64,000 bases of DNA from an uncultured Maricaulis sp. (lineage in GTDB: Bacteria; Pseudomonadota; Alphaproteobacteria; Caulobacterales; Maricaulaceae): the NCBI RefSeq assembly GCF_947259345.1, contig NZ_CAMYLS010000001.1, positions 62,001 through 126,000 on the forward strand, given 5' to 3'. Below the pieces are notes generated by a model. The model had not been told where the DNA came from and did not search any database. It worked only from the letters and a program-made list of their open reading frames with translations. How positions within the stretch are numbered: position 1 is the first letter of the stretch; every line of letters starts with the position of its first letter. Shown here piece after piece: positions 8,901 to 18,016 of this stretch. The position numbers and the translations under genes were made by a program.

Positions 8901-9760
8901 GATTGAAGCTGGCGGCGGCTGGCTATGAGGCCGAGCTGGCGCCGGGTATCGGCGGCGCGGTTCTCGCCCTGCGATGGTGCGGACGCGATATACTCAGGCC
9001 GACGCCGGTGCCACCGTCATCTGTGGTCGCGACCGCGAACTTCCCGCTTATCCCTTATGCCAACCGGATTGCCGGCGGGCATTTCGACTGGGACGGAAAG
9101 ACGATCGATTTGGCCATACTCGCGGACTTCGCACCGCATGCCTTGCACGGAAACGGGTGGCTGATGGGGTGGGACGTGCTCGGTCAGTCGGACACGTCCG
9201 CGGCTTTCGGCCTGACACGTTCAGCGGAGGACTGGCCCTCAAGCTGGCGTGGGGACCAATCCTTCGCGTTGACGGAGGCCGGGCTGACTCAGGTGTTGTC
9301 TGTCACCAATACCGGGGATCACCCGATGCCGGCGGGGCTGGGTTTCCATCCCTGTTTCCAGCTCGGTGGCGCGCCTAGCGTCGACTTTGATGCCGGGCAG
9401 GTCTGGTTGGTAGATGACACGCAGATCCCCGATCGGCTCTCAAAGCCCGAGGTCATCGCCTGTTTCAAGGGTGGGCGGTCAGTCCGGGACGCGGACCGGA
9501 TTGACCATTGTTATGTTGGGTGGTCGGGCGTTGCGTTGATCAACACCCTGGCCGGGCGTGCCAGGCTTGAAGCGTCTGCCAATGCCCGACATCTGCACGT
9601 CTATACGCCGCCCGGGGGCGCGAATGTTTGTCTTGAACCGGTGACTCACCGTCCCGATGCCGTTCATGGTCAAGTGGGTGAAATGCCGGTTCTTGCGCCA
9701 GGCGAGACGGAGGTCCTGACCATCCGCATCGGCCTGGATGTGTCTGCGCGCCCGGGGTGA
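8897..9760 (+). CDS. Aldose 1-epimerase (mutarotase) family protein
   Basis: A GalM-like beta-sandwich enzyme of 287 residues. I place the start at GTG 8897, overlapping the xylC TGA (GTGA); this yields RLKLAAAGYEAELAPGIGGAVLALRW, the normal family beginning, whereas upstream starts would run through xylC. Catalytic residues expected for the family are visible: a substrate-binding His in LHGNGW near residue 80, the acid His in GLGFHPCFQL near 155, and the base Glu in CLEPVTH near 245. It probably interconverts xylose (or arabinose) anomers so that XylB receives its preferred form. No clear ribosome site is seen, which fits translational coupling to xylC. It converges on xylD with only 9 bases between stops. 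Confidence 0.87.
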   Translation: MRLKLAAAGYEAELAPGIGGAVLALRWCGRDILRPTPVPPSSVVATANFPLIPYANRIAGGHFDWDGKTIDLAILADFAPHALHGNGWLMGWDVLGQSDTSAAFGLTRSAEDWPSSWRGDQSFALTEAGLTQVLSVTNTGDHPMPAGLGFHPCFQLGGAPSVDFDAGQVWLVDDTQIPDRLSKPEVIACFKGGRSVRDADRIDHCYVGWSGVALINTLAGRARLEASANARHLHVYTPPGGANVCLEPVTHRPDAVHGQVGEMPVLAPGETEVLTIRIGLDVSARPG

Positions 9761-9769
9761 CCCGCAGCC

Positions 9770-11554
9770 TCAGTGATTATCGCGCGGATTGCCGAAGGTC
9801 TCGATGATGCGGCGGTACTTCACGGCCGGTTCGAGCGCCGCGCCCGTCTCCAATTGTCCGATCGTGTCGCGCTGGAGTTCCTGCCAAGGCGTCTGGGACG
9901 CCGGGTAGGGATAGCCGCCACTCGCCTCCAGGGCCTCGCGGCGTGCCTGGATTTCCTCTTCCGGCACGAGCCAGTCCACCGTCGCTGCGTTGAGGTCGAT
10001 CCGCAGTCGGTCGCCGGTCTTTATCAAGGCGATATTGCCGCCCGCCGCCGCTTCCGGGGAGGCGTGCAGGATCGAGGGCGATCCGGAGGTGCCGGACTGG
10101 CGTCCATCGCCTATGCATGGCAGCACGGTAATGCCTTGTTTGATCAGATAATTTGGCGGGCGCATGTTCACGACTTCTGCGGCACCGGGATGGCCGATCG
10201 GGCCGGATCCGCGCATCACCAATATGCCGTCATCGCCAATCGCCTCGGCCGGGTCATCAATGCGTTTGTGGTAGTCTTCCGGGCCGTCAAAGACATGCAC
10301 CGTGCCTTCAAACGCATTCGGGTCATCAGGGTCCGACAGATAGCGCTCGCGGAAGGCCTTGGCGATGACGCTGGTTTTCATCAAGGCGCTGTCGAACAGG
10401 TTGCCGCTCAGAACGACAAAACCGGCATCCTTGAGCAAGGGTGCGTCGAAGGGCCAAATCACATCCGGCAAAATGATCTCGGCGCCACGGCAATTCTCAC
10501 CGATTGTCTGGCCGTTCACCGTTTTCGCCGCCTCGCGAAGGAGGTTTTGCGCCATGAGCTGGGCTGCGACGGCGGGAACACCGCCAGCCTGATGGAAATC
10601 CTCGCCCAGATAGGCACCAGCCGGCTGCATGTTGACCATCAGCGGGATCTTGTGCCCGTGCTCTTGCCAGCGCTTGAGCGGCAGGTCGACCCCGGAATGA
10701 CGGGCGAGCGCTGTCAGATGGACAGCGGCATTGGTTGAGCCGCCCAGCGCGGAATTGATGGCGATGGCGTTGAGAAAGGCATCCTCGGTGAGAATGTCGG
10801 ATGGCTTGAGGTCCTCATGGACCATATCGACGATGCGTTTGCCGGTCTGATAGGAAATCTGGCCACGCTCGCGATAGGGCGCCGGGATGGCGGCCGAGCC
10901 GGGCAGGCTCATGCCGAGCGCCTCGGTCAGGCAATTCATGGTCGAAGCCGTGCCCATCGTATTGCAATAGCCGACTGAGGGTGCCGAAGTGGCCACCAGT
11001 TCGATGAAGCCCTCATAGTCCAGCTCGCCGCGCGCCATCATTTCGCGGGCCTGCCAGATGATGGACCCGGAACCGATTCGCTTGCCCTGGCGCCAGCCAT
11101 TCAGCATCGGACCAACCGAAAGCGCGATCGCCGGGATGTCGACCGTTGCTGCCGCCATCAAGCAGGCCGGCGCAGTCTTGTCGCAGCCAACCGTCAGGAC
11201 GACTCCGTCAAGCGGGTAGCCGTAGAGCAGTTCGACCAGTCCCATATAGGCGAGATTGCGATCAAGGCCGGCGGTCGGGCGCTTGCCGGTTTCCTGGATC
11301 GGGTGGACCGGGAATTCGAGTGCGATGCCGCCCGCTTCCCGTATGCCTTCGCGAACCCGCTTCGCCAATTCGATATGGTGGCGATTGCACGGTGCGATAT
11401 CGGACCCGGTCTGTGCGATGCCAATGATCGGCTTGCCGGAGCGGAGCTCTTCCAGTGTCAGTCCATAGTTCAGGTAGCGCTCCAGATAGAGCGCTGTCAT
11501 GTCCGGGTTTTCAGGATTGTCAAACCAGGCGCGTGATCGCAGGCGTTTCGTCAT
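9770..11554 (-). CDS. xylD: D-xylonate dehydratase, IlvD/Edd family (iron-sulfur)
   Basis: Cytoplasmic [2Fe-2S]-type dehydratase of 594 residues turning D-xylonate into 2-keto-3-deoxyxylonate, the third Weimberg step. The three cluster cysteines are C56 (APCNRHH), C124 (GCDKTAPA) and C197 (YCNTMGTA). The N-terminus [28 protein letters not shown] and the segments [13 protein letters not shown] and [22 protein letters not shown] match the pentonate-dehydratase subgroup, and it looks like Caulobacter XylD. L-arabonate activity is common in the group and possible here. It is transcribed opposite to the xylXBC run, with a modified TTGTC-N-GACAA site (11599-11609) about 45 bases upstream of its start. 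The ribosome site is weak. Confidence 0.94.
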   Translation of the reverse strand: MTKRLRSRAWFDNPENPDMTALYLERYLNYGLTLEELRSGKPIIGIAQTGSDIAPCNRHHIELAKRVREGIREAGGIALEFPVHPIQETGKRPTAGLDRNLAYMGLVELLYGYPLDGVVLTVGCDKTAPACLMAAATVDIPAIALSVGPMLNGWRQGKRIGSGSIIWQAREMMARGELDYEGFIELVATSAPSVGYCNTMGTASTMNCLTEALGMSLPGSAAIPAPYRERGQISYQTGKRIVDMVHEDLKPSDILTEDAFLNAIAINSALGGSTNAAVHLTALARHSGVDLPLKRWQEHGHKIPLMVNMQPAGAYLGEDFHQAGGVPAVAAQLMAQNLLREAAKTVNGQTIGENCRGAEIILPDVIWPFDAPLLKDAGFVVLSGNLFDSALMKTSVIAKAFRERYLSDPDDPNAFEGTVHVFDGPEDYHKRIDDPAEAIGDDGILVMRGSGPIGHPGAAEVVNMRPPNYLIKQGITVLPCIGDGRQSGTSGSPSILHASPEAAAGGNIALIKTGDRLRIDLNAATVDWLVPEEEIQARREALEASGGYPYPASQTPWQELQRDTIGQLETGAALEPAVKYRRIIETFGNPRDNH

Positions 11555-11598
11555 GAAAGATCTCTATGGTCGGTAATCCCCTGATGGAAGGGATGGAT

Positions 11599-11609
11599 TA
11601 CTCCGACAA
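11599..11609. promoter_or_regulatory. TACTCCGACAA, degenerate copy of the GntR/FCD-type operator
   Basis: Upstream of xylD. One arm (GACAA) is intact and the other reads TACTC instead of TTGTC, exactly as in the copy at 12583-12593. The flanking AAAT is shared with the sites at 4480 and 12583. The repeated identical departure suggests a real sub-class of site rather than chance, but it is an inference from four sequences. Confidence 0.45.
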
Positions 11610-11685
11610 ATAGAGCGCATTTGGCGCGCTAGCAAGCCGCGTTGGTGAGGCGAGGCGTCCAAACTCCTGAAAATCCGAAGCAGAA

Positions 11686-12459
11686 TCAGCGTGCGTTGTC
11701 GCCGGCATCGGCTTTCTGGCTGCGGCGAAGGGCGCGCGCGGTATCGCGAAGCGCGGCTCCGACAAGCTCCGCCATGGCGCTGCGGGCCGCTTCCGGGCCG
11801 CCAGCGGCGATTGCATCGAAGACGCGCCAATGATCTGGCATCGGGTCTCGCGGCAATTCGTCCTTGCGGGCCTTGTATACTGTCGTCCAGCGAACGCCGG
11901 CGCCGATTGTGCTCGCCAGGCTGCGCAGCGGCATGTTGCCGGACGCTTCCAGGACGGCATCATGGAAGGCCCGGTCTGCGCTCTGGCCCTCTTCGGTGTT
12001 GAGCGTATGCCGCTCCATATTCATCAAGGCTTGCCGCATGATGGTCAGGTGATGCGGTTCGCGTCTTTCCGCGGCCAGTGCCGCGGCGGCGGGCTCAATG
12101 ATCATGCGCAGCTCGAACAGGCCGTCGATCAGGTCGGGATCGGGCTCAGTCGCGAAATACCAAGCGAGTACATCGGGATCGAGCAGATTCCAGCGTTGCG
12201 GCTGGGTGACGCGTGTGCCGGTTTTCGGGCGGCTCTCCACCAGCCCCTTGGCGGACAGGATGCGCACCGCTTCGCGATAGGCGCTGCGGGAGACTTTCAG
12301 CCGTTCAGAGAAGTTGATCTCGTTCGGCAGGATCTCGCCCGGGGCGTATTGACCCGAAACGATCGCGACGCCGAGATCATGGGCGATCGTACCATGAATT
12401 CGGGCCGGATTTCCTGTCCGCCGACGCGGCTTGTCCGATGTTTTGTCTGTCGGTGCCAT
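11686..12459 (-). CDS. GntR-family regulator with FCD effector domain (FadR/UxuR subfamily)
   Basis: Regulator of 257 residues. The winged helix-turn-helix spans roughly residues 25-90 (GEILPNEINFSERLKVSRSA, then AVRILSAKGLVESRPKTGTRV). The FCD all-helical ligand domain follows, with FELRMIIEPAAAALAAE near residue 130 and the metal-ligand pattern DRAFHDAVLEASGN near 175. I chose ATG 12459 because AAGGAT lies about 7 bases upstream and because upstream starts add a non-family extension. Regulators of this group control glucuronate, mannonate and pentonate genes. The recurrent TTGTCSGACAA palindromes in front of manD/uxuB, xylX, xylD and the divergent GH3 gene are the natural candidates for its sites. 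The likely inducer is a sugar acid such as xylonate, mannonate or KDG. Confidence 0.9.
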   Translation of the reverse strand: MAPTDKTSDKPRRRTGNPARIHGTIAHDLGVAIVSGQYAPGEILPNEINFSERLKVSRSAYREAVRILSAKGLVESRPKTGTRVTQPQRWNLLDPDVLAWYFATEPDPDLIDGLFELRMIIEPAAAALAAERREPHHLTIMRQALMNMERHTLNTEEGQSADRAFHDAVLEASGNMPLRSLASTIGAGVRWTTVYKARKDELPRDPMPDHWRVFDAIAAGGPEAARSAMAELVGAALRDTARALRRSQKADAGDNAR

Positions 12460-12582
12460 GTCGAGATCCTTCACTCCTGCCGTGTACCGGATCGATTTCG
12501 CATCGCGAAACCGTCGGAAAATCACGGGTTTTGCCTGTACGGTCATACTTCCCGGGGCCTTAGGTGTCCATATGGCGTCATA

Positions 12583-12593
12583 TACTCGGACAA
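12583..12593. promoter_or_regulatory. TACTCGGACAA, degenerate GntR/FCD-type operator between gntR and the GH3 xylosidase gene
   Basis: Lies in the divergent region between the GntR gene (start 12459, minus) and the GH3 gene (start 12690, plus). It has the same arm change as the xylD copy. A possible promoter for the GH3 gene follows directly: TTGACC at 12599-12604 and TACTAT at 12624-12629, though the 19-base spacer is long. A site here would allow autoregulation plus control of the xylosidase. Confidence 0.45.
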
Positions 12594-12689
12594 ATGCATT
12601 GACCTGCCCCCCTTGCCTCGTCTTACTATCGGGCAAACAGCAAGCGCCGGGTAAGTGAAGTCCGGCCTGTGACAGGGGAAGAGACCAAT

Positions 12690-15119
12690 ATGAGCGTCTT
12701 GACGCATGCCTATGAATTTGTCCGGCAGACCGGCCGGATGGCCTTGCCAGCCACCCTCTTGGCCGCGATGGCCGCGCAATCCGCCTGCGCCGCGCAGGCG
12801 CCAGACCGGCCGGGTCCGGATGCGATCTATCGCGATGCCAGCCAGCCGATCGAGGCCCGGGTCGAGGATCTGCTCTCGCGCATGACGCTCGAGGAGAAAG
12901 TCGCCCAGATGATCGGCATCTGGCAGAACAAGGCTGAAATCCAGACCCCGTCCGGCGACTTCTCGGCCGAGCGAGCCTCCGAGAACTATCCCAACGGCCT
13001 CGGTCAGATCTCCCGTCCCTATGACCGCCAGGGCGTCGAGCCCGGCACCCAGGCGGCCGGTGCCAATGCCGGGGCGCTCAATCGCGATGAGCGTGAGACC
13101 GTCGAATACATCAATGCCGCCCAGCGCTGGGCGATAGAAGAGACACGCCTTGGCATCCCGCTCCTCTTCCACGAAGAGGCGCTGCACGGCTATGTGGCGC
13201 CAAACGCAACCAGTTTCCCGCAATCCATTGGCCTCGCATCGACTTGGGATACCGAATTGCTCGAGGGTGTGTTCAACGTCGCTTCGCGCGAGATGCGCCT
13301 GCGCGGCGTCCACCTGACGCTGGCTCCGATCGTCGACATTGCCCGCGATCAGCGCTGGGGACGGATTGAGGAAACCTATGGCGAGGATCCTTATCTGGTT
13401 TCCGAGTTGGGCATCGCCGCCGTCCGTGGTTTCCAGGGTGATGACCTGCCGCTCGCGGAAGACCGCGTCTTCGTGACGCTCAAGCACATGACCGGACATG
13501 GTCAGCCCGAAAGCGGTATGAATATCGGTCCGGCCCAGATATCCGAACGGGAATTGCGGGAGAATTTCCTGCTGCCCTTCGAGCGCCTCGTTGAAGAGAC
13601 GGAAGTCATGCAGATCATGGCCTCCTATAACGAGATTGATGGCGTTCCCAGCCATGCCAACCGTTGGCTCCTGACCGATGTTCTCCGTGATGAGTGGGGT
13701 TATGAGGGTCTGGTCGTCAGCGACTATTTCGCCATTCGCGAACTGATCAGCCGCCACCGCATGTATGACAATATCGAGGATGCGGCTGTCCGCGCCCTTG
13801 AAGCCGGTGTCGATGTCGAACTGCCCCATGGGGACGGCTTCCTCAGCCTGCCGGACATGGTGGCCGAAGGCCGGATCAGCGAAGAGCAGATCGACACGGT
13901 CGTCCGCCGCATCCTGCGCCTGAAATTCCTGACGGGCGTGTGGGAAAACCCTTATGCCGACGCCGACGCGGCGGTGGCCGGTACGGCCACGGACGATGCC
14001 ATCGCCCTGGCCCGCACGGCGGCGCAACGCGCCATGGTGCTGTTGGAGAATCGCGACAACACCCTGCCGCTCGACCCGGAGGCTATCGGCACTTTGGCCG
14101 TGATCGGCACCCACGCGGTCGATACCCCGATCGGGGGCTATTCCGACCAGCCGCGTCATGTGGTCAGCATTCTGGAAGGTTTCCAGAATGCCGCCGATGA
14201 CCGCTTTGACGTCGTCTATTCGGAAGGCGTGCGCCTGACCGAGAGCCGGCAATGGGCGGCTGACCAGGTCGATCTCGTCGATCCCGCGGTCAATGCCGAA
14301 CTGATCGAGGCCGCCGTGGCGACGGCCCGCGAGGCCGATGTCATCCTGATGGTGCTCGGCGAGAACGAGCAGCTCAGCCGCGAAGCCTGGGCCGACAATC
14401 ATCTGGGCGACCGCGCCGACCTGCAACTGGTCGGACAGCAGCTCGACCTGGCCCGCGAAATCTTCGCCCTTGGCAAGCCGACCATCGTCGTCCTGCTGAA
14501 TGGCCGCCCGCTGGCCGTCAACTTCCTGTCCGAAAACGCCGATGCCTTGATCGAAGGTTGGTATCTGGGTCAGGAAACCGGCAATGGCGTCGCCGACGTC
14601 GTCCTGGGCGAGGTCAATCCGAGTGGCCATTTGCCGGTGACGATTGCCCGTTCAGTCGGCCAGCTTCCGGTCTTCTACAATCACAAACCGTCGGCCCGTC
14701 GCGGCTATCTCTTTGACGAGGAAGCCCCGCTCTACCCGTTCGGCTACGGCCTGTCCTACACCACATTCGACATGTCAGAGCCGCGCCTGGTCGAGGACAT
14801 GATCTCGGCCGGTGAGAGTGCTTTCGTCGAGGTTGATGTGACCAATACCGGTGATCGTGCCGGTGACGACGTCGTCCAGCTCTATATCCGAGATGATCTC
14901 GCCATGGTGACACGGCCAGTCCTGCAATTGGCGGGTTTCCAGCGGGTCTCCCTCGATGCGGGTGAGAGCCAGACCCTGCGTTTTGAAGTCACAGAGCGTG
15001 CGATGTCACTATGGAATCTCGACATGGAACGTGTGGTCGAGCCCGGCACTTTCACCCTCTCGGTGGGCGCGGACTCGACCGATCTGCAATCGGTCACACT
15101 CACCGTGACCGAAGACTAA
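12690..15119 (+). CDS. Secreted GH3 beta-xylosidase / beta-glucosidase
   Basis: Glycoside hydrolase family 3 enzyme of 809 residues that removes terminal beta-linked sugars from xylo- or gluco-oligosaccharides. Start ATG 12690 follows AGGGGAAGAG. An N-terminal export signal ends near ACAAQA (residues 32-37), so it is exported, probably to the periplasm. The GH3 barrel shows TRLGIPLLFHEEALHGY, the substrate region PIVDIARDQRWGRIEETYGEDPYL and KHMTGHGQPESGMN. The catalytic nucleophile is D345 in VVSDYFA. The C-terminal GH3 sandwich and a fibronectin-III-like domain (TNTGDRAGDDVVQLYI) complete it. The EETYGEDPYL layout is the one commonly seen in xylosidases. It is immediately followed by the GH115 gene (35-base gap, AAAGG ribosome site), consistent with joint action on glucuronoxylan. 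Confidence 0.92.
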   Translation: MSVLTHAYEFVRQTGRMALPATLLAAMAAQSACAAQAPDRPGPDAIYRDASQPIEARVEDLLSRMTLEEKVAQMIGIWQNKAEIQTPSGDFSAERASENYPNGLGQISRPYDRQGVEPGTQAAGANAGALNRDERETVEYINAAQRWAIEETRLGIPLLFHEEALHGYVAPNATSFPQSIGLASTWDTELLEGVFNVASREMRLRGVHLTLAPIVDIARDQRWGRIEETYGEDPYLVSELGIAAVRGFQGDDLPLAEDRVFVTLKHMTGHGQPESGMNIGPAQISERELRENFLLPFERLVEETEVMQIMASYNEIDGVPSHANRWLLTDVLRDEWGYEGLVVSDYFAIRELISRHRMYDNIEDAAVRALEAGVDVELPHGDGFLSLPDMVAEGRISEEQIDTVVRRILRLKFLTGVWENPYADADAAVAGTATDDAIALARTAAQRAMVLLENRDNTLPLDPEAIGTLAVIGTHAVDTPIGGYSDQPRHVVSILEGFQNAADDRFDVVYSEGVRLTESRQWAADQVDLVDPAVNAELIEAAVATAREADVILMVLGENEQLSREAWADNHLGDRADLQLVGQQLDLAREIFALGKPTIVVLLNGRPLAVNFLSENADALIEGWYLGQETGNGVADVVLGEVNPSGHLPVTIARSVGQLPVFYNHKPSARRGYLFDEEAPLYPFGYGLSYTTFDMSEPRLVEDMISAGESAFVEVDVTNTGDRAGDDVVQLYIRDDLAMVTRPVLQLAGFQRVSLDAGESQTLRFEVTERAMSLWNLDMERVVEPGTFTLSVGADSTDLQSVTLTVTED

Positions 15120-15154
15120 ACCGACGTACCGACACGTAACCGAAAGGCGGCCCC

Positions 15155-18016
15155 ATGCGCTGGACTTCAACCTGGCACATTCTTCCGGCCGTCCTTGCGG
15201 TCATCCTGGTCGCCTGTCAGCCGGAGGCTGACAGGCCAGAAATCTCCTCCGAGGCGGACGTCGGGACGGGTTGTGCGGGTGAGGCCACAATCTGTCCCGG
15301 TCGTCCTGCTGCTGACGGTTTTGCGCTTGTCGCCGACGGTCTGGCCGCGGCTATCATCACGGATCCCGACGACGCACCCGGCTTGTTGCGGGCGGCCGGT
15401 GATCTCGCCGAAGACCTGGCAGCCGTGTCCGGCCAACCCGTTGCGTCGGGTGTTGAAGTGGCGGCTGGTCGTGCCGTCATTGTCGGGACGCTTGGCGGCA
15501 ACGGCCTCATTGATGCCCTGGTCGCTGAAGGGCGGCTCGATGTGTCCGGTGTTGACGGGGTGTGGGAAGCCTATCTTCACCAGGTCGTCGACAATCCGGC
15601 CCCGGGCATAGAGCGGGCGCTGGTCATCGCCGGCGCTGACATGCGCGGCACGATCTATGGTGTCTATGACGTCTCCCGCGCTGCCGGCGTCTCGCCTTGG
15701 CATTGGTGGGCGGATGTGCCGGTTGACCGCCACGACCAGCTCCAGGTCTCGGCTGGCCATCGGAGGGACGCACCCTCGGTGCGCTATCGCGGGATTTTCC
15801 TGAATGACGAAAACCCGGCGCTCTATGGCTGGGTCAATGAGACCTATGGCGGTTTCAACCATGATTTCTACGAGCAGGTCTTCGAGCTGATCCTGCGCCA
15901 GCGCGCCAATTATCTCTGGCCGGCCATGTGGGGGAAGGCCTTCTCCGACGATGATCCGCTCAACGCCCCGACCGCTGACATGTATGGCGTGGTGATCGGG
16001 ACCTCCCACCATGAGCCGCTGATGCGGGCGCATGTCGAATGGGCCCGCTATGGCGAGGGGCCGTGGGACTTCGCCGCCAACCCCGAAACCTTGCGCGAAT
16101 TCTGGCGCGAGGGTGTCGAGCGCATGGGCGAGCATGAGAGTCTGGTGACGATCGGCATGCGCGGTGATGGCGATGAGGCCATGACCGAGGGTACAGCCAT
16201 CGCGCTTCTGGAAAGCGTGGTTGAGGCCCAGCGTGAGATCATCACCGAGGTAACCGGTCGTCCGGCGTCCGAAACACCCCAGGTCTGGGCGCTCTACAAG
16301 GAAGTTCAGGACTATTTCGACCAGGGCATGGATGTGCCCGACGATGTGACCCTGCTCTTTGCCGACGACAATTGGGGTAATATCCGCCGCCTGCCCGCCC
16401 GCGGCGCCGACCGCGAGGGCGGCTATGGCGTCTATTATCACTTCGACTATGTCGGCGATCCGCGGAACTATAAATGGCTCAACACGACCCAGATCGAACG
16501 GACCTGGGAGCAGATGAACCTGGCCTGGGAGCATGGCGCTCATGAGCTCTGGATCGTCAATGTCGGCGATCTCAAGCCGATGGAATTCCCGATCAGCTTC
16601 TTCCTCGACCAGGCCTGGGATCCCGAGGCCATGACGCTGGAGGCGATGTCCGGTTATACGCAGGACTGGGCCGCCGAACAGTTTGGCGAGGCGGAGGCGG
16701 GCGCGATTGCGGAACTCCTGACCCGCTACACCCAGTACAATGCCCGGCGCAAACCCGAGCTGATTGATGCCGAGACCTTCTCGCTGACCGGTTTTGATGA
16801 GGCGGATCGGGTCGAGGCGGACTGGCAAGCGCTCGCGGCCGAGGCCGATGCCGTCCGGGCCCGCTTGCCAGAGACTTATGACGATGCCTTCGTCCAGCTG
16901 GTCTGGTTCCCGATCCAGGCCAGCGCCAACCTCACTTCGCTCCACATCGAGACGGCGCGCAACCGTCTGTGGGCGGCGCAGGGCCGGGTCACGGCGAATG
17001 AGGCGGCAGACCGGGTCGCTGAATTGTTCGAGCGCGATGCCGAGCTGGAGCGGATTTATCACCAGGATGTGGCGGACGGGAAATGGAATCATTTCATGTC
17101 CCAGACCCATATCTCCTACACCTATTGGCAACAGCCGGAGGAAGATCTTCTGCCGGAAACCGTTCGCGTCGAGCCGCTTGATGGCGCCCATCTCGGGCTG
17201 GCCCTGTCGAGCGGCGGCGAGGCGCTTGTGTTCGAGCGCCATGGCCAGGCAGAGCGGCAGATCGAGCTGTTCGATCGCGGCCACAGTCCGGCTGTGGCGG
17301 AGCTTTCGGTGAGCGCGGACTGGATTATCCTGTCCCGCACTGAGGGCGGTGCCGGCGAGGTGGACGTCACGATCGACTGGACAGCGCTGGCACCGGGCGA
17401 GCATGCCGGTCAGATCATGGTCATCGGGTCTGGTGGCGCCTCCTACACGGTGCCGGTCATTGCCCGCCAGCGGGCGACCGATCCGGCGCCGGGGCACTTC
17501 GTCGAGGCCGATGGCCACGTCACGATCGAGGCTGCCGACCAGGCTGCGTCGGTCAATGCTGACGGTGTTGCCTGGGTGGAGATTCCCGAGATCGGCCGCA
17601 GCCGCTCCGGGATGAGCGTCCTGCCCGCCAACTCACCCTCCCACGCGCCGGGCGAGGGCCCCTATCTCGACTATCCGGTCTATCTCTGGTCCACGGGCGA
17701 GGTCGAGATCGATGTCACCCTGTCGCCGACGCTCGATTATCTCGACCGCGGTGGCATGCGTTATGGAATCCAGCTCGATAACGGCCCGATCGAGGTCGTC
17801 AATGTCCAGGGCGATGGCAGTCACGAGGCCTGGATGCGCAATGTCGCCGATAGTGTCACCGTGTTGACCACGCGCCATAACGTCGAGGCAGAGGGCGCAC
17901 ACACCATCCGGCTCTGGCTCATCGATCCCGGCCTGGTCTTCCAGCGGGTATCGCTGCGCACGCGCGACCTTCCCGACAGTTATCTGGGACCGCCCGCCAG
18001 CGCGCGCAGCGAGTAG
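15155..18016 (+). CDS. GH115 xylan alpha-1,2-glucuronidase, lipoprotein
   Basis: Large enzyme of 953 residues expected to release (4-O-methyl)-D-glucuronic acid from internal and terminal xylose units of glucuronoxylan. The signal ends in a lipobox LVAC with Cys21. GH115 family segments are recognisable: VGTLGGN near residue 110, DMRGTIYGVYDVSRAAGVSPWHWWADVPV near 150-180, YRGIFLNDENP near 210, YLWPAMWGKAFSDDDP near 250, GVVIGTSHHEPLMRAH, DDNWGNIRRLP near 405, and ELWIVNVGDLKPMEFPISFF near 465. A C-terminal beta-sandwich with GMSVLPANSPSHAPGEGPYL is also typical. It is probably co-transcribed with the GH3 gene. Its product feeds the glucuronate genes at the left edge. Assignment to the family is firm; exact bond preference is from family knowledge. 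Confidence 0.93.
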   Translation: MRWTSTWHILPAVLAVILVACQPEADRPEISSEADVGTGCAGEATICPGRPAADGFALVADGLAAAIITDPDDAPGLLRAAGDLAEDLAAVSGQPVASGVEVAAGRAVIVGTLGGNGLIDALVAEGRLDVSGVDGVWEAYLHQVVDNPAPGIERALVIAGADMRGTIYGVYDVSRAAGVSPWHWWADVPVDRHDQLQVSAGHRRDAPSVRYRGIFLNDENPALYGWVNETYGGFNHDFYEQVFELILRQRANYLWPAMWGKAFSDDDPLNAPTADMYGVVIGTSHHEPLMRAHVEWARYGEGPWDFAANPETLREFWREGVERMGEHESLVTIGMRGDGDEAMTEGTAIALLESVVEAQREIITEVTGRPASETPQVWALYKEVQDYFDQGMDVPDDVTLLFADDNWGNIRRLPARGADREGGYGVYYHFDYVGDPRNYKWLNTTQIERTWEQMNLAWEHGAHELWIVNVGDLKPMEFPISFFLDQAWDPEAMTLEAMSGYTQDWAAEQFGEAEAGAIAELLTRYTQYNARRKPELIDAETFSLTGFDEADRVEADWQALAAEADAVRARLPETYDDAFVQLVWFPIQASANLTSLHIETARNRLWAAQGRVTANEAADRVAELFERDAELERIYHQDVADGKWNHFMSQTHISYTYWQQPEEDLLPETVRVEPLDGAHLGLALSSGGEALVFERHGQAERQIELFDRGHSPAVAELSVSADWIILSRTEGGAGEVDVTIDWTALAPGEHAGQIMVIGSGGASYTVPVIARQRATDPAPGHFVEADGHVTIEAADQAASVNADGVAWVEIPEIGRSRSGMSVLPANSPSHAPGEGPYLDYPVYLWSTGEVEIDVTLSPTLDYLDRGGMRYGIQLDNGPIEVVNVQGDGSHEAWMRNVADSVTVLTTRHNVEAEGAHTIRLWLIDPGLVFQRVSLRTRDLPDSYLGPPASARSE

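Noticed and set aside
12543-14630. Long open frame (695 codons) on the minus strand across the GH3 xylosidase gene
   Set aside because: It is antisense to a gene with clear family motifs, has no ribosome site, and its composition is that of a GC-rich shadow frame. The same holds for 15167-17518 (minus), 28621-30834 (minus), 44629-46365 (minus) and 50630-52135 (plus).
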